From the NCBI RefSeq assembly GCF_000003195.3, contig NC_012870.2:48672967-48736966 (forward strand): 64,000 nucleotides of DNA, read 5' to 3'. Made by a program: the position numbers and the translations under genes. The notes under the pieces were generated by a model that made no database searches, was not told where the DNA came from, and saw only the letters and a program-made list of their open reading frames with translations. This stretch comes from Sorghum bicolor (taxonomy: Eukaryota > Streptophyta > Magnoliopsida > Poales > Poaceae). The first letter of the stretch is position 1. Every line of letters starts with the position of its first letter. Positions 24,609-35,620 of this stretch are shown piece after piece.

Positions 24609-25511
24609 TCAATTATCCTGAGGTTCGTTGGGTGGCGTAGTCGGTACTTCCGGTAGCGCCTCCTCTTCATGTATAGTTATCTTCCTTTTCCACGCCTGAC
24701 TTGGTGCTTCGGTCTCCTCTAGATAATTCTGTTTAAACTCAACGTCTTCTGACCTTACAACTTTTCCTTCGTAGTCTGCCCATCCGTCCTTGATGATTTG
24801 CCTCCTCTGGTTGCGGTTGCGTCGTCTTCTTCTTGTCCTGACCTGCTTAGAATCTTCAACTATATAGTTAGAATCATTAAAGTAATGGCGTACCTTCTCA
24901 GAGGGGAAATACACGTGGACTTCTCCGGTTCCAATGTAGATGATAACTTGGATAGTGTTGAGGAATGGTCTTCTAAGGATGATGGGTGGATCGTACTCGT
25001 CTTCTCCCATATCAATGTTCTGAAAATCATCTGGAGCTAAATATATATTGGTTGTAGGGGCATGGTTCCATGCAGGAGCTGATAAGTGACTGCGGCCATT
25101 ATGTTGACGTTAGATCCGGTGTCGTAGAGTGTTTTCTAAAAAGAGTATCTATTGGTTGTGCACTCGATGATTGGAACATCAGGGTCGTCCTTCTTGATCA
25201 AGAAAGGTGACTTGAGTCGACGATCTTGACCTCCTTGAGCTGCAGTGACCATCTTAGCTGACTCGGTCCACATTTGCTTGTTCATGTTCCTCCTGTTGGT
25301 CCTCTTCCTTGGTTCATGTCGGGATTGCTCTGAAGTTTATGTAGTCTTGTTCTTGAAGAAAAGTCTCCTTCTTCCCCTTGATGTAGAGACTGATCTTGGC
25401 ATCATTAGCGTAGATGACAACTCTGGTGTTTAGGAATGGCCTCCGTAAGATGATGTGTGCCGTCTCCTCAGTACCAGTCTCTACCACCACGAAGTTTGCT
25501 GGAGCGTACAA
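24609..25511 (-). pseudogene. Two protease-like domains of B2 (broken)
   Basis: The minus strand encodes the C-terminal part of a first retropepsin-like domain (YAPANFVVVETG, IILRRPFLNT, about 25511-25317). After a basic linker comes a second domain whose DTG-type segment is in a broken frame near 25125-25080. Its C-terminal part is open from 25010 to 24609 (MGEDEYDPPIILRRPFLNT, IIYIGTGEVHVYFPSEKV) with an Arg-rich tail and an acidic end. A perfect stem-loop (ctgttggtg / caccaacag) is at 25699-25721 just upstream. Confidence 0.75.
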
Positions 25512-25559
25512 AGTACCAACTTGGACACAGAGGTTCTTTAATATTTCCTTTGGGAAACT

Positions 25560-26870
25560 AAGTGTCTGATCTCCATTGTGTTTGTGCTCGTAGATCCCGG
25601 TTCTTCACTTAATGGAATCTGGGAGTTGTAAAACGCCTTCACGTTTCTCAAAATGTGTCCTGCTCATAGAGACAAGGCAGAGATCAAGTGCATGGGCTCT
25701 GTTGGTGGAAAACACCAACAGAACCAAAAGTGTATTTATTCTTTTCTAACCATAAGCATAGTGAGCAAGACAAAGTTGATGGATCATGAGTGTAGCATTT
25801 AAAACATTTGTTAGATCAGATGGCTCAACCTAATGGAAAGATAATCTATCTATTTTTTTTATCTTCCAAAGATTGAATGTGCAACATATTAGCTTATATG
25901 TTTAGGAGCGTGGGATTACGAAGGTAGTACTAAGAACAAAGATTAAGGGACTAAACATGTTGAATCAGTTAGGTTTGGTTAATTTAGAGTTATAAATCAT
26001 ACATGTTTGTCTCTTTATTTATGTGAACGCCAGAACCAAGGAGAAACTTATAAAAGGATAGTCAAGTACCTTAAGATGTTACCTTTGAAGAGTGATGGTA
26101 CAGTATCACCTTGTAGAAGCTTTCCTTTCTAGCGGTTGTGCATCGTGTTTGTGGCTCCCTCCATGGATCATCTCTTATGAGCTACATCTTTCTTGTGCAA
26201 ATTGTTAAACTTCATGTGTCACTTTCTTCATCTCCAATGTGAGTTTATCTCAGGACTTCCCAAGTTGATATTGAAAGTTTTCCTGCAGGGGTTAGTCCCA
26301 CAAAATATACCAATGTCTATACAAGCAATTTTTAGTTCGATAACCGAACTAGACTCCATGTCTAATCAGATTAAGGAAGGCTGTTTAACCTAAGCACCAT
26401 GCTTAATTTAAAAGCCAATAGAAGTATGTGCAGTACTTCCAAACTAACACTTACTAGGATAAACAAAGGTAGCGTGATGGCATTTATAGAGATCTACTTA
26501 AGTGGAGATGAAGTAGTGTGATTAGTATTTAACAAATTGAGCATGTCTCAAAGGTAAGGACAACCAACATAGCAACATGGCAAAGGATGTTTTTATGTGA
26601 AGTACTCCCCTAAGCTTGAATTTTGCAAAATTCAAGATTGGATGAATTTAATTCAATGTTGCATGTTGATTGGTTGGGCATACCTTGCGCTTGTCATTCA
26701 TCCGGTCTTCTTGCTCCAATCCTAGAAAGGTTAGTGACAAGAATACCCGAAGGAATATTTCTACAATTATCTTTATATGCTCAATACACAAGGTAATGTT
26801 GCAAGTAATTAGAAGTTCATGTTACAATCTGATAAGTGCTTGTTTTAGGACACTAAGCTTGTCCTTGGGA
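25560..26870 (-). other. Noncoding middle region of B2
   Basis: No coding sequence is supported. It contains the conserved stem-loop at 25699-25721 and the conserved 22-bp palindrome at 26615-26636. Confidence 0.65.
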
Positions 26871-26875
26871 AACCA

Positions 26876-27619
26876 TCAATTAACTCGACGAGATCTGCAA
26901 TATTTATTATAAACATATGAATCGACAACCGCTCTTTTAAAGTTTTTATAAATAGAAAAGAAGAGAGGGTTGGAGATCTCAAATGTGGTGATAGCACATG
27001 AATTTTTAATGCCCTCTAGCCATTGATGTTGCTCTTCTCGATCCTCCTTATGCATGGGATGTCTAGAGAGATTCATAGGATTATCGGTAGGTTCAAGAAA
27101 AAGAGCATAGTAGAGATCATTAGGCTCAAGGATGGGTAGGATAGCCGAATCATGGGATTGGAAAGTTTGGAAATCGGCTATTGAAACTTCCTCTCCTTGT
27201 ATGGGAGATGATTCCTTCTCTATCTCTATGATTTTTCTATGAAGACTAGTACAAGAAGGATGTCCACGAATGAAGACATACCTTCCGTTACTAACTGATA
27301 AAGAAAGAAGGACTCTACCAAAGGTTATATGATTAAGACCAATGTGAAAATATCTAAGAAAAACATGGTCTTGCAAGGCTAGGTCTAAACCAGAATTTAT
27401 AGAAAGATTAACAGATTCCCTAGGTGTAGCTCAAAGTGCATTATCTTCTTGATTAAAAGATAGGACCTCGGCTATAGAAAAGGGTTGGTTTTGACCCATT
27501 GCAATCAACTCCGGACACAGATCATAATTAGGGGCAGGACGTGTTGACTCCCATGGTCTATGGCTGGTCTCCGAAGGTGCAAAGAATTTAATAATAGTTA
27601 TGGAATTTGAGTTATCCAT
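26876..27619 (-). pseudogene. Unrecognised ORF of B family, shortest version
   Basis: ATG at 27619 (MDNSNSITIIKFFAPSE) is homologous to the ORFs at 13577 and 32635. A TGA at 27431-27433 (TTA in the other copies) stops it after about 62 codons. After that the frame is open to 26876. It lacks the segment of about 100 residues found in B1 and also lacks about 65 further residues before the conserved end (FEISNPLFFSIYKNFKRAV). Function unknown. Confidence 0.7.
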
Positions 27620-27713
27620 AAAGATAAAAATAAAAAGATAAAAGAATAAAAGTATAAAAGTATAATACAAGATAATAGCAAGACTCAAAGTTATCTCAGC
27701 AAACCGTCTTTCT

Positions 27714-27730
27714 CCCCGGCAACGGCGCCA
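27714..27730 (-). other. Primer-binding site of B2 (tRNA-Asp type)
   Basis: The minus strand reads TGGCGCCGTTGCCGGGG, eight bases from the LTR. Confidence 0.87.
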
Positions 27731-27738
27731 GAAATGCT

Positions 27739-28974
27739 TGTTGATATTTGGTAACGCAATAAGGAAATGATCCGCAAGCGCACGGATATCGGTGAGCATT
27801 TCACCCGGGAGGTTTTCCAGAGTATCGTATTTATATTTTTACCACTGGGAGAAAGGGTGCATCTGACTAACCAAATCTATTGCTACTATCCCTTTAGGCA
27901 CAAAGAATGTCTTTCGATGTGAGTGATAAATAGAGAAGACTGCAACAGTAGTCTCCTTCTAACCTTGGTAAGGATGATCTACTGTTCTAATGGGGAGGCT
28001 AACGGAATCTAGACACCACAAAGGATGTTCAACCCGCACCTATAAACCCTATCCTTCCTGCTAACGAGATGTGATCTACAAAGGTAGCTCGGAATTGTCA
28101 CGTTCCTCACTACTACCACGGTCCAGCTAGTCAGGGAATATCTATGAGTACCCCAGCCTAAACACCATGTTTACGCCAGCAATGATTACTCTAAACTCTA
28201 CGCGAAGAGATTAAAGTAAACTCATAAACCATAAGAACAATAAAACAAGAACTTACTAGAATTTAGAAGTCGAATTACTGAAGAATCCTAGGAGCAAGCT
28301 TCGGGTTAGGAGAACTTGATCCCGCAGGTACAAGCTTGGAGTAGACACCGACAGGCCGGGCTTCCTCCACTCTATACCTCCACTCTATCTCTCTCAATCT
28401 AGTAGAAACTAGAAGATCTATTTCTACCTTACATTGATTGCTAAGCCTAAAAAGAAATATTAATTAGAGAAGAGGTTTTCCTTCGAGGGCACCCCTCAGT
28501 CTCTATGATAATTTCTTCATGTCTTCCAGGGGCCAGGGGAGCCTCGCTTATATAGTCCTCCCCTTCTATGCGTTTTTGGGTTGATAGCCGAGGTGGTACT
28601 ATGTTTTTCTTGATCCAATAGGTCGGTGGAATATCCCAAGCGAAGGAGTCCTGAATTGGCTCCAGCAGGGGGGGCGGGCGCCCAGGCTTCTAGGGCGGGT
28701 GCCCTGGGCCTGGCCCAGCTTCGCCTCCGCTTCGGTCTCGTGGCTTCTAGGGTCTTCTAGATGATGTAGAATTGCGCGGTGCGTTTATATCTCTATGTAA
28801 TCCCGACATGTGGGCCTTTCTTCCTTATTTCCTGATAACCCCCTGCAGAAATAGATAAACAACAAAACTCGTGGAATTCTGTCAGATCAAACCCTAATTC
28901 TAGGTGATGGTTGCATATTGGTCCTTTCTCTTGTTTATTTGATAATTAAAATTGATACTTAAGAACCGTCAACA
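27739..28974 (-). repeat. 5' LTR of B2 (1236 bp)
   Basis: It is near-identical to 20958-22192. The minus-strand TATATAAG box is at 28554-28547 and GC-rich gggcgggcgcc motifs are near 28672-28702. Confidence 0.94.
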
Positions 28975-28979
28975 GCTGC

Positions 28980-29841
28980 CAAGATCAGTTTCTACATCAA
29001 AGGGAGGAAGGAGACATTTTTCTTCAGGAACAAGACTACACTAATTCCAGATCAATCCAGACGTGAATCAAGGAAGAGGACCAACAGGAGGAACAGGAAC
29101 AAGCAAGTGTGGACCGAGTCAGCTAAGATGGTCACTGCAGTTTATGGAGGCCAAGATCAACAACTTAAGTCACCATTTTTGACCAAGAAGGACGACCTAG
29201 GAATGCCAAGCATCTACTGCTCCATAAATTGAGACAACTTTTACAAGACATTTTGCGACACCGGATCGGGCATAAACATAATGGCCGCAGTCACCTATCG
29301 GCTCTTGTTCGGAACCATGCCACTAAGACCAACATACATTCAGCTCCAGATGGCAGATCAGACATTTCGAGAAGTTAAAGGAACAGTAACTGATGTCCCA
29401 GTCAAAATAGACGATCATTTTGTCTACACAGACTTTCAAGTTATTGACATGGGAGAAGATGAGTACAATCCACCCATCATCCTTGGAAGACCGTTCCTCA
29501 GCACCGTTAAAGCAATCATCTACATTGGAACCGGAGAAGTCCATATGCACTTCCCCTCAGAGAAGGTACGCCGTTATTTTACTGACCCTAACTATATCGT
29601 TCAAGAATCTAAGCAGGTGAGGAAACGACGCAACCGCAACCAGAGGAGGCAAATCATCAAGGACGGATGGGCAGACTATGAAGGAGAAGTTGTAAGGTCA
29701 GAAGACGTAGAGTTTAAAGAGAATTATCCAGAGGAGACCGTAGCACTGAGTCAGGTGTGGAAAGAGAAGATAACTATACATGAAGAGGAGGCGCCGCTGG
29801 AAGTACCGACTCCGCCAACCAACGAATCCCAAGACAATTGA
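28980..29841 (+). pseudogene. Second protease domain of element C (one stop)
   Basis: This is the continuation of the gag-protease frame of C after B2. A basic linker (RRESRKRTNRRNRNKQ) leads to TGA at 29230-29232. A second retropepsin-like domain follows, with active-site segment CDTGSGINIM (about 29256) and PPIILGRPFLSTVKAIIYIGTG (about 29470-29535, here split from its neighbours only by description). The frame then runs through an Arg/Asn-rich stretch and an acidic Pro-rich tail to a stop at 29841. From the ATG at 29281 the frame is open for 186 codons. No polymerase follows, so this is the 3' end of the coding part of the element. Confidence 0.82.
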
Positions 29842-31295
29842 AGAAAACGGAGAGTCCCGTTCGGAGGACTTAAAAACACCGAACGCCTTGCCAAGAGGTA
29901 AACTTGGTAGTTATCCTTTCCCTTTCAATTATTTAAAATAGTTTGCTTAGTTACTTATGTTCATGCTATCCTAAAAAGAAAATAAAAATGTGAAAAACAG
30001 TAAGCCCCATGTGAGTAGATGAGTGGCATAAAACCCATAAGTACATTCACTGTGGTGGCATAAAAATAAAATAAATATTTCATTTCTGCTTTATAAAATG
30101 AAAATATAAAAACAGGGAGTAATAATTATTAAGGAGTCTCAACATGATAAAGGCTAGATATTTATGCTAACACTTAATCAGTTCCACAAGCTTTGTTGTC
30201 TATTTGAGCTCCACAGGATTTAAGAATCAAGAAGACTAGCAGACGGAGGACATTCTAATCGCTGTCAGAATGCTGCTGACTTTCAAATACACCTCTGTCA
30301 CCTGCTAGCTACATCAAGAGAAATTACGTCAAAATTCAGCTTGGGGGAGAGCACCCCCATTTATCCAGATAAGTATTTCTATCTATCTATCTATCTTTAT
30401 ACTTATACTATATTAGAATATAAATATATATAACTATGAAAAACCAAATAAAGATTTTATGCTTATATATATATATATCTTTTGCTTAGTATGTTTAATA
30501 AATAAATAAAGTGGTTATTCTAATCTGTATCTAAATAAAACTCAAGCATGGATATGATGAATAGTTGCTCTGCCTAATTTGCAAATTTTAGGTTCTCTCT
30601 CAAGTTTAGACATAATTGTTATAATTTAAAGCTTGCTCTAGACCTAAACTCGTGGGATGAAAACTTGATCTGAAGTCTAAGTTGTTAACGGATATGATAT
30701 GGGAAGGTTGAGCTGTTGTTTATCTGTTCCTAGAGATGCTAGAATTCTAGAGAATTTTATCTTTGAAAATCTTTAAAATGTTGCATGATGAGTTCGTATA
30801 TGATGAGAGTTTAAATTCCTACCACAGCCATATATACATGCTTGCTAGACTTTGAGCCACACATTTACTATTTACTGCTTATGAGCATTGAGTGTGGTCA
30901 AGCTGTGTAGACCCTTAGGAGCTTGTCATGTGGTTAAATCAAGATTTCACTTGCACGTTCACTCATATATGCTACTTCTACTCCGGAAGTATCATCCACA
31001 TATATCCACCCATTTCCATCTCCAGAACCACCCAAAAATATTCTACTCCTAACCCGGGAGAGAATAGCCAATAATATTTCTGTTTTTCCTTTATGAAATA
31101 AATGCTCAAGTTAACTTGTTACTACCACTAGCTATATTATCTCAAGAGATGAGCGCTCTAAAAAAAGAGAAAAAAAAAGATACGAGGAAATAAAAAGGAG
31201 CAAGTGCTCGGAACCTAGAAAGAAAAGAAAAAGTCAGACGAGAGGTAAAAATGGACAAGTGTCCGACAGTAGAATTAGGGGTACAAGATACCCAC
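29842..31295 (+). other. 3' noncoding region of element C, first part
   Basis: No coding sequence is supported. It contains a polypurine-like motif (AGCTTGGGGGAGAGCACCCCC near 30338), a short tatc microsatellite near 30380-30400 and a purine-rich stretch near 31155-31250. It ends at the B3 insertion and continues at 39192. Confidence 0.7.
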
Positions 31296-32515
31296 TGTTG
31301 ACGGTCCTTAAGTACCAAATATAATCATCAAATAAATAAAGAAAAGGATCCAAATACAACCAACACCCAGACTTAGGGTTTTATGTGACAGAATTCCACG
31401 AGTTTTGGTGTTTGTCTATTTCTGCAGGGGGTTATCAGGAAATACGAGAGAAAGGCCCACATGTCGAGATTACATAGAGATATCAACGCACCGTGCAATT
31501 TTCTACCATCTAGAAGACTCCAAAAGCCATGGGAAGAAAGTAGAGGCCGAAAGTAAAGCCCGCCCTCCTTCCCTGGGCGCCCGCCCTGTCCTGGACTCCG
31601 TTCGGGACTCTCTTCGCACACGATGTTTCTCCGACCTAAAGGATCAAGGATAACGTAGTACCACATCGCCTACCGACCCAAAAATGCATAGAGGAGGAGG
31701 ACTATATAAGGAGGCCCCCCTGGCCCCTAGAGAAGAGAAGAAGTTATCATAGAGATTGAGGGGTGCCCTCGAAGGAAAACCTCTTCTCTAAATAATATTT
31801 CTTTTTAGGCTTAGCAACCAATGTAAAGTAGAAATAGATCTTCTAGTTTCTACTAGATTGAGAGAGATAGAGTGGAGGTGTAGATCGGAGGAAGGCCGGC
31901 CTGTCGATGTCTACTCCGAGTTGTACCTGCGGGATCAAGTCTTCTAACCCAAGGCTTGCTCCTAAGATTCTTCAGTAATTCGACTTCTAATTCTAGTAAG
32001 TTCTTGTTTTATTGTTCTTTGGTTTATGAGTTTACTTTAATCCTCTTCTGGTTGAGTATTGGAGTAATCACTGCTAGCGTAAACGTGGTGTTTAGGCTAG
32101 GGTACTCATAGATATCCCCTGACTAGCTGGACCGTGGTAGTAGCGAGGAATGTGACATTTCCGAGTTACCTTTGTATCCCATATCTTGTTAGCAGGACGG
32201 GTAGGTTTATAGGTGTGGGTCGAACATCCTTTGTGTTGTCTAGATTCCGTGAGCCTCCCCAATAGAACAGTAGATCATCCTTACCAAGGTCAGAACGAAA
32301 CTATGGTTGCAGTCTTCTCTATACATCACTCACATCGAGAAACATTCTTTGTAGCCTAAAGGGATAGTAGCAATAGATTTGGTTAGTCAGATGCACCCAT
32401 TCTCCCAGTGGTAAAAATATAAATATGATAACTCTGGATAACCTCCCGGGTGAAATGCTCACCAATATCCGTGCGCTTGCGGATCATTTCCTTATTGCGT
32501 TACCAAATATCAACA
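31296..32515 (+). repeat. 5' LTR of B3 (1220 bp)
   Basis: It starts TGTTGACGGTCCTTAAG and ends CCAAATATCAACA. The TATATAA box is at 31703-31709. One of the two gggcgcccgccc motifs present in the 3' LTR is lost here by a small deletion near 31557. Confidence 0.94.
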
Positions 32516-32523
32516 AGCATTTC

Positions 32524-32540
32524 TGGCGCCGTTGCCGGGG
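32524..32540 (+). other. Primer-binding site of B3 (tRNA-Asp type)
   Basis: TGGCGCCGTTGCCGGGG, eight bases after the LTR. Confidence 0.88.
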
Positions 32541-32634
32541 AGAAAGAAGGTTTGCTGAGATAACTTTAAGTCTTGCTATTATCTTGTATTATACTCTTAT
32601 ACTTTTATTCTTTTATCTTTTTATTTTTATCTTT

Positions 32635-33576
32635 ATGGATAACTTAAATTCCATACCTATTATTGAATTCTTTGCACCTTCGGAGACCAGCCATAGACCA
32701 TGGGAGTCAACAAGTCCTGCCCCTAATTATGATCTGTGTCCGGAGTTGATTGCAATAGGTCAAAACCAACCCTTTTCTATAGCCGAGGTCCTATCTTTTA
32801 ATCAAGAAGATAATGAACTTTTAGCTACACCTAGGGAATCTGTTAATCTTTCTATAAATTCTGGTTTAGACCTAGCCCTACAAGACCATGTTTTTTCTCG
32901 ATATTTTCACATTGGTCTTAATCATATAACCTTTGGCAGAGTCTTTCTTTCTTTATCTATTAGTAAAGGAATGTATGTCTTCATTTGTGGACATCCTTCT
33001 TGCATTAGTCTTCATAGAAAAATCTTAGAGATAGAGAAGGAATCATCTCCCAGACGAGGAAAGGAAGTTTCAATAGCCAATTTCCAAACATTTCAATCCC
33101 ATGATTCGGCTATCCATCCCATTCTTGAGCTTAATAGTTTCTACTATGCACTTTCTCTTGAAACTCCCGATAATCCTATGAATCTCTCTAGACAGCCCAT
33201 GCATAAAAGTCACCAAGACCATAAGGAGGATCGAGAAGAGCAACATCAATGGCTAGAGGGCATTAAAAATCCATGTGCTATCACCATTGAATGGATAGAT
33301 AAAACAAACTTGAGAAACAATCCTAGAGGAATTTTAAGCATTCATGAAGAATCATCCTTGGAGTTTGAGAATGAGAGAAACAACAGTGAGCATGGAAGTT
33401 ATTTCATAAATACCTCACCAAGTCCTTGCTCATATAAGACATCTCCCCAATCAATTGGTCTCTCCAACATCACCGCATTTGAGATCTCCAACCCCCTCTT
33501 CCTTTCTATTTATAAAAACTTTAAAAGGGCGGTTGTCGATGCATATGTCTATAACAAATATTGTAGATATCGTTGA
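32635..33576 (+). CDS. Unrecognised 313-residue protein of B family (intact copy)
   Basis: ATG at 32635 is the first ATG with homology among the three B copies (MDNLNSIPIIEFFAPSE). The frame is continuously open upstream into the LTR, but that part is shared with the LTR and primer site and is unlikely to be translated. The protein is polar, without an obvious zinc knuckle, transmembrane segment or signal peptide. It ends with a conserved FEISNPLFLSIYKNFKRAVV segment. Relative to B1 it lacks about 100 internal residues after SHDSAI. It sits where gag would be. I do not recognise the family. It is the only B copy with this frame unbroken. Confidence 0.65.
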   Translation: MDNLNSIPIIEFFAPSETSHRPWESTSPAPNYDLCPELIAIGQNQPFSIAEVLSFNQEDNELLATPRESVNLSINSGLDLALQDHVFSRYFHIGLNHITFGRVFLSLSISKGMYVFICGHPSCISLHRKILEIEKESSPRRGKEVSIANFQTFQSHDSAIHPILELNSFYYALSLETPDNPMNLSRQPMHKSHQDHKEDREEQHQWLEGIKNPCAITIEWIDKTNLRNNPRGILSIHEESSLEFENERNNSEHGSYFINTSPSPCSYKTSPQSIGLSNITAFEISNPLFLSIYKNFKRAVVDAYVYNKYCRYR

Positions 33577-34870
33577 ATGGATCTTGATATAGGTCAGCGT
33601 TGGAAGGGAAACCACTTCGCCGACATAAATTGATGGTTTCCCAAGGACAAGCTTAGTGTCTTAAAATAAGCACTAATCAGATCATAACATGAGCTTTTAA
33701 TTACCTGGTGTATTGAGCATATAAGGATAATTGTAAAAATATTCCTTCGGGTATTCTTGTCTCTAACCTTTTCCAGGATTGGAGCAAGAAGATCGGATGA
33801 ATGACAAGCACAAGGTATGTCCAACCAATCATCATACAACATTGAATTAAATTCATCCAAACTTGAATTTTGCAAAATTCAAGCTTGGGGGAGTACTTAA
33901 CATCCTTTGCCATGTTGCTATGTTGGTTGTGCCTACCTTTGAGACATGCTCAATTTGTTAAATACTAATCACACTACTCTATCTCCAGTTGAGTATATCT
34001 CTATAAATGCTATCATGCTACCTTTGTTTATCCTAGTAAGTGTTGGTTTGGAAGTACTCGACATACTTCCATTGGCATTTAAATTAAGCATGGTGCTTAG
34101 GTTAAACAGCCTTCCTTAATCTGATTAGATATGGAGTCTAGTTTGGTTACTGAACTAAAAACTGCTTGAGTAGACATTGGTATATTTTGTCGGACTAACC
34201 CCTACAGGAAAACTGTCATTATCAACTTGGGAAGTCCTGAGATACAAACTCATTGGAGATAAAGGAGACACATGAAGTTTAACAATTTGAACAAGGAAGA
34301 CATAGCTCATTCATCACAGAGAGATGGTCCATGGAACAAGACAAAGAGTGCCACAAACACGATGCACAACCGCTAAGAAAAGGAAAGCTTCCACAAGGTG
34401 ATACTATACCATCACTCTTCAAGTAAGGTAACATCTTAAGGTACTTGACTATCGCTTTTATAAGTTTCTCCTTGGTTCTGGCGTTCATATAAAATAAAGA
34501 GACAAACATGTATGATTTATAACTCCAAATTAATCAACTCAATTAAATCAACATGTTTAGTCCTTTAATCTTTATTCTTAGTACTACCTTCGTGATTCCA
34601 CACTCCTAATCATATAAGCTAAAGTATTGCACATTCAATCTTTGGAAGATATAAACAAAACATAAATATAGATAGATTATCTTTCCACTAGGTTGAGCCA
34701 TCTGATCTGACAAATGTTTTAAATGCTACACTCATGATCCTATCAACTTTGTCTTGCTCACTATGCTTAAGGTTAGAGAAGAACAAATACACTTTTGGTT
34801 CTGTTGGTGTTTTCCACCAACAGGGCCCATGCACTTGATCTCTGCCTTGTTTCTATGAGCAGGACACATT
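33577..34870 (+). other. Noncoding middle region of B3
   Basis: No coding sequence is supported. It holds the 22-bp palindrome at 33862-33883, which runs directly into a polypurine-like motif (AAGCTTGGGGGAG, 33881-33893), and a perfect stem-loop, ctgttggtg / caccaacag, at 34801-34823. Confidence 0.65.
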
Positions 34871-35620
34871 TTGAGAAACGTGAAGGAGTTTTACAACTCC
34901 CAGACTCCACCAAGTGAAGGACCTGGATCTATGAGCACAAACACACTGGGCAGGATATTGCCAACACCACACTTCAAACTGCTGGACAAACAAAGAACAG
35001 AGGTGACACCGTATCAAGAGGTGCAGATGTCAAGGTCCACACCCAATCAAATGATGCACCTAAAGGATGAAGACGGTGAGAAGTCTTGTCCAGAAGACTT
35101 AAAACATTGGATCCTTGTCGGAAGAGGTCAACATCGTCGACTCAAGTCGCCTTTCCTGATCAAGAAGGACGACCCTGGTGTTCCAAGCATCGAGTGCACA
35201 ATCAATGGATACTCTTCTCAGAAGACACTCTACGACACCGGATCTGACGTCAATGGCCACAGTCACTTATCAGCTCCTGCATGGAACCATGCCCCTACAA
35301 CCAAAATATATTCAGCTCGAGATGATTTTCAGGTCATTGACATGGGAGAAGACGAGTTTGATCCACCCACCATCCTTGGAAGACCGTTCCTCAACACTAT
35401 CAAAGCAATCATCTACATTGGAATCGGAGAAGTCCACATGTACTTCCCCTCTGAGAAGGTACGTAGCTATTTTACTGACCCTAACTATATAGTTGAAGAC
35501 TCTAAGCAGGTCAGGACAAAAAGACGACGCAACCGCAACCAGAGGAGGCAAATCATCAAGAACGGATGGGTAGACTTCGAAGGAGAAGTGATAAGGTCTG
35601 AAGACATACATCTTGAATAG
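34871..35620 (+). pseudogene. Protease-like region of B3 (second domain only)
   Basis: The frame is open for 249 codons. After a low-similarity N-terminal part comes a retropepsin-like active-site segment, LYDTGSDVN (about 35229-35255). The following residues are out of frame and shortened compared with C. The frame then returns to DFQVIDMGEDEFDPPTILG and ends RSEDIHLE. The whole first protease domain seen in C and B2 is absent. A functional enzyme is unlikely because the flap region is scrambled. Confidence 0.7.

Larger units (their letters stand above)
20958..28974 (-). mobile_element. Element B2: non-autonomous retrotransposon inside C
   Basis: The LTRs at 20958-22192 (3') and 27739-28974 (5') are flanked by the perfect target duplication GCTGC (20953-20957 and 28975-28979). 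By eye the LTRs differ at about 16 substitutions and one indel in 1235 bp (about 1.3%). At a grass LTR rate of 1.3e-8 per site per year this corresponds to about half a million years. The interior has a tRNA-Asp primer site, the shortest version of the B-family ORF and a two-part protease region, but no polymerase. Confidence 0.95.
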
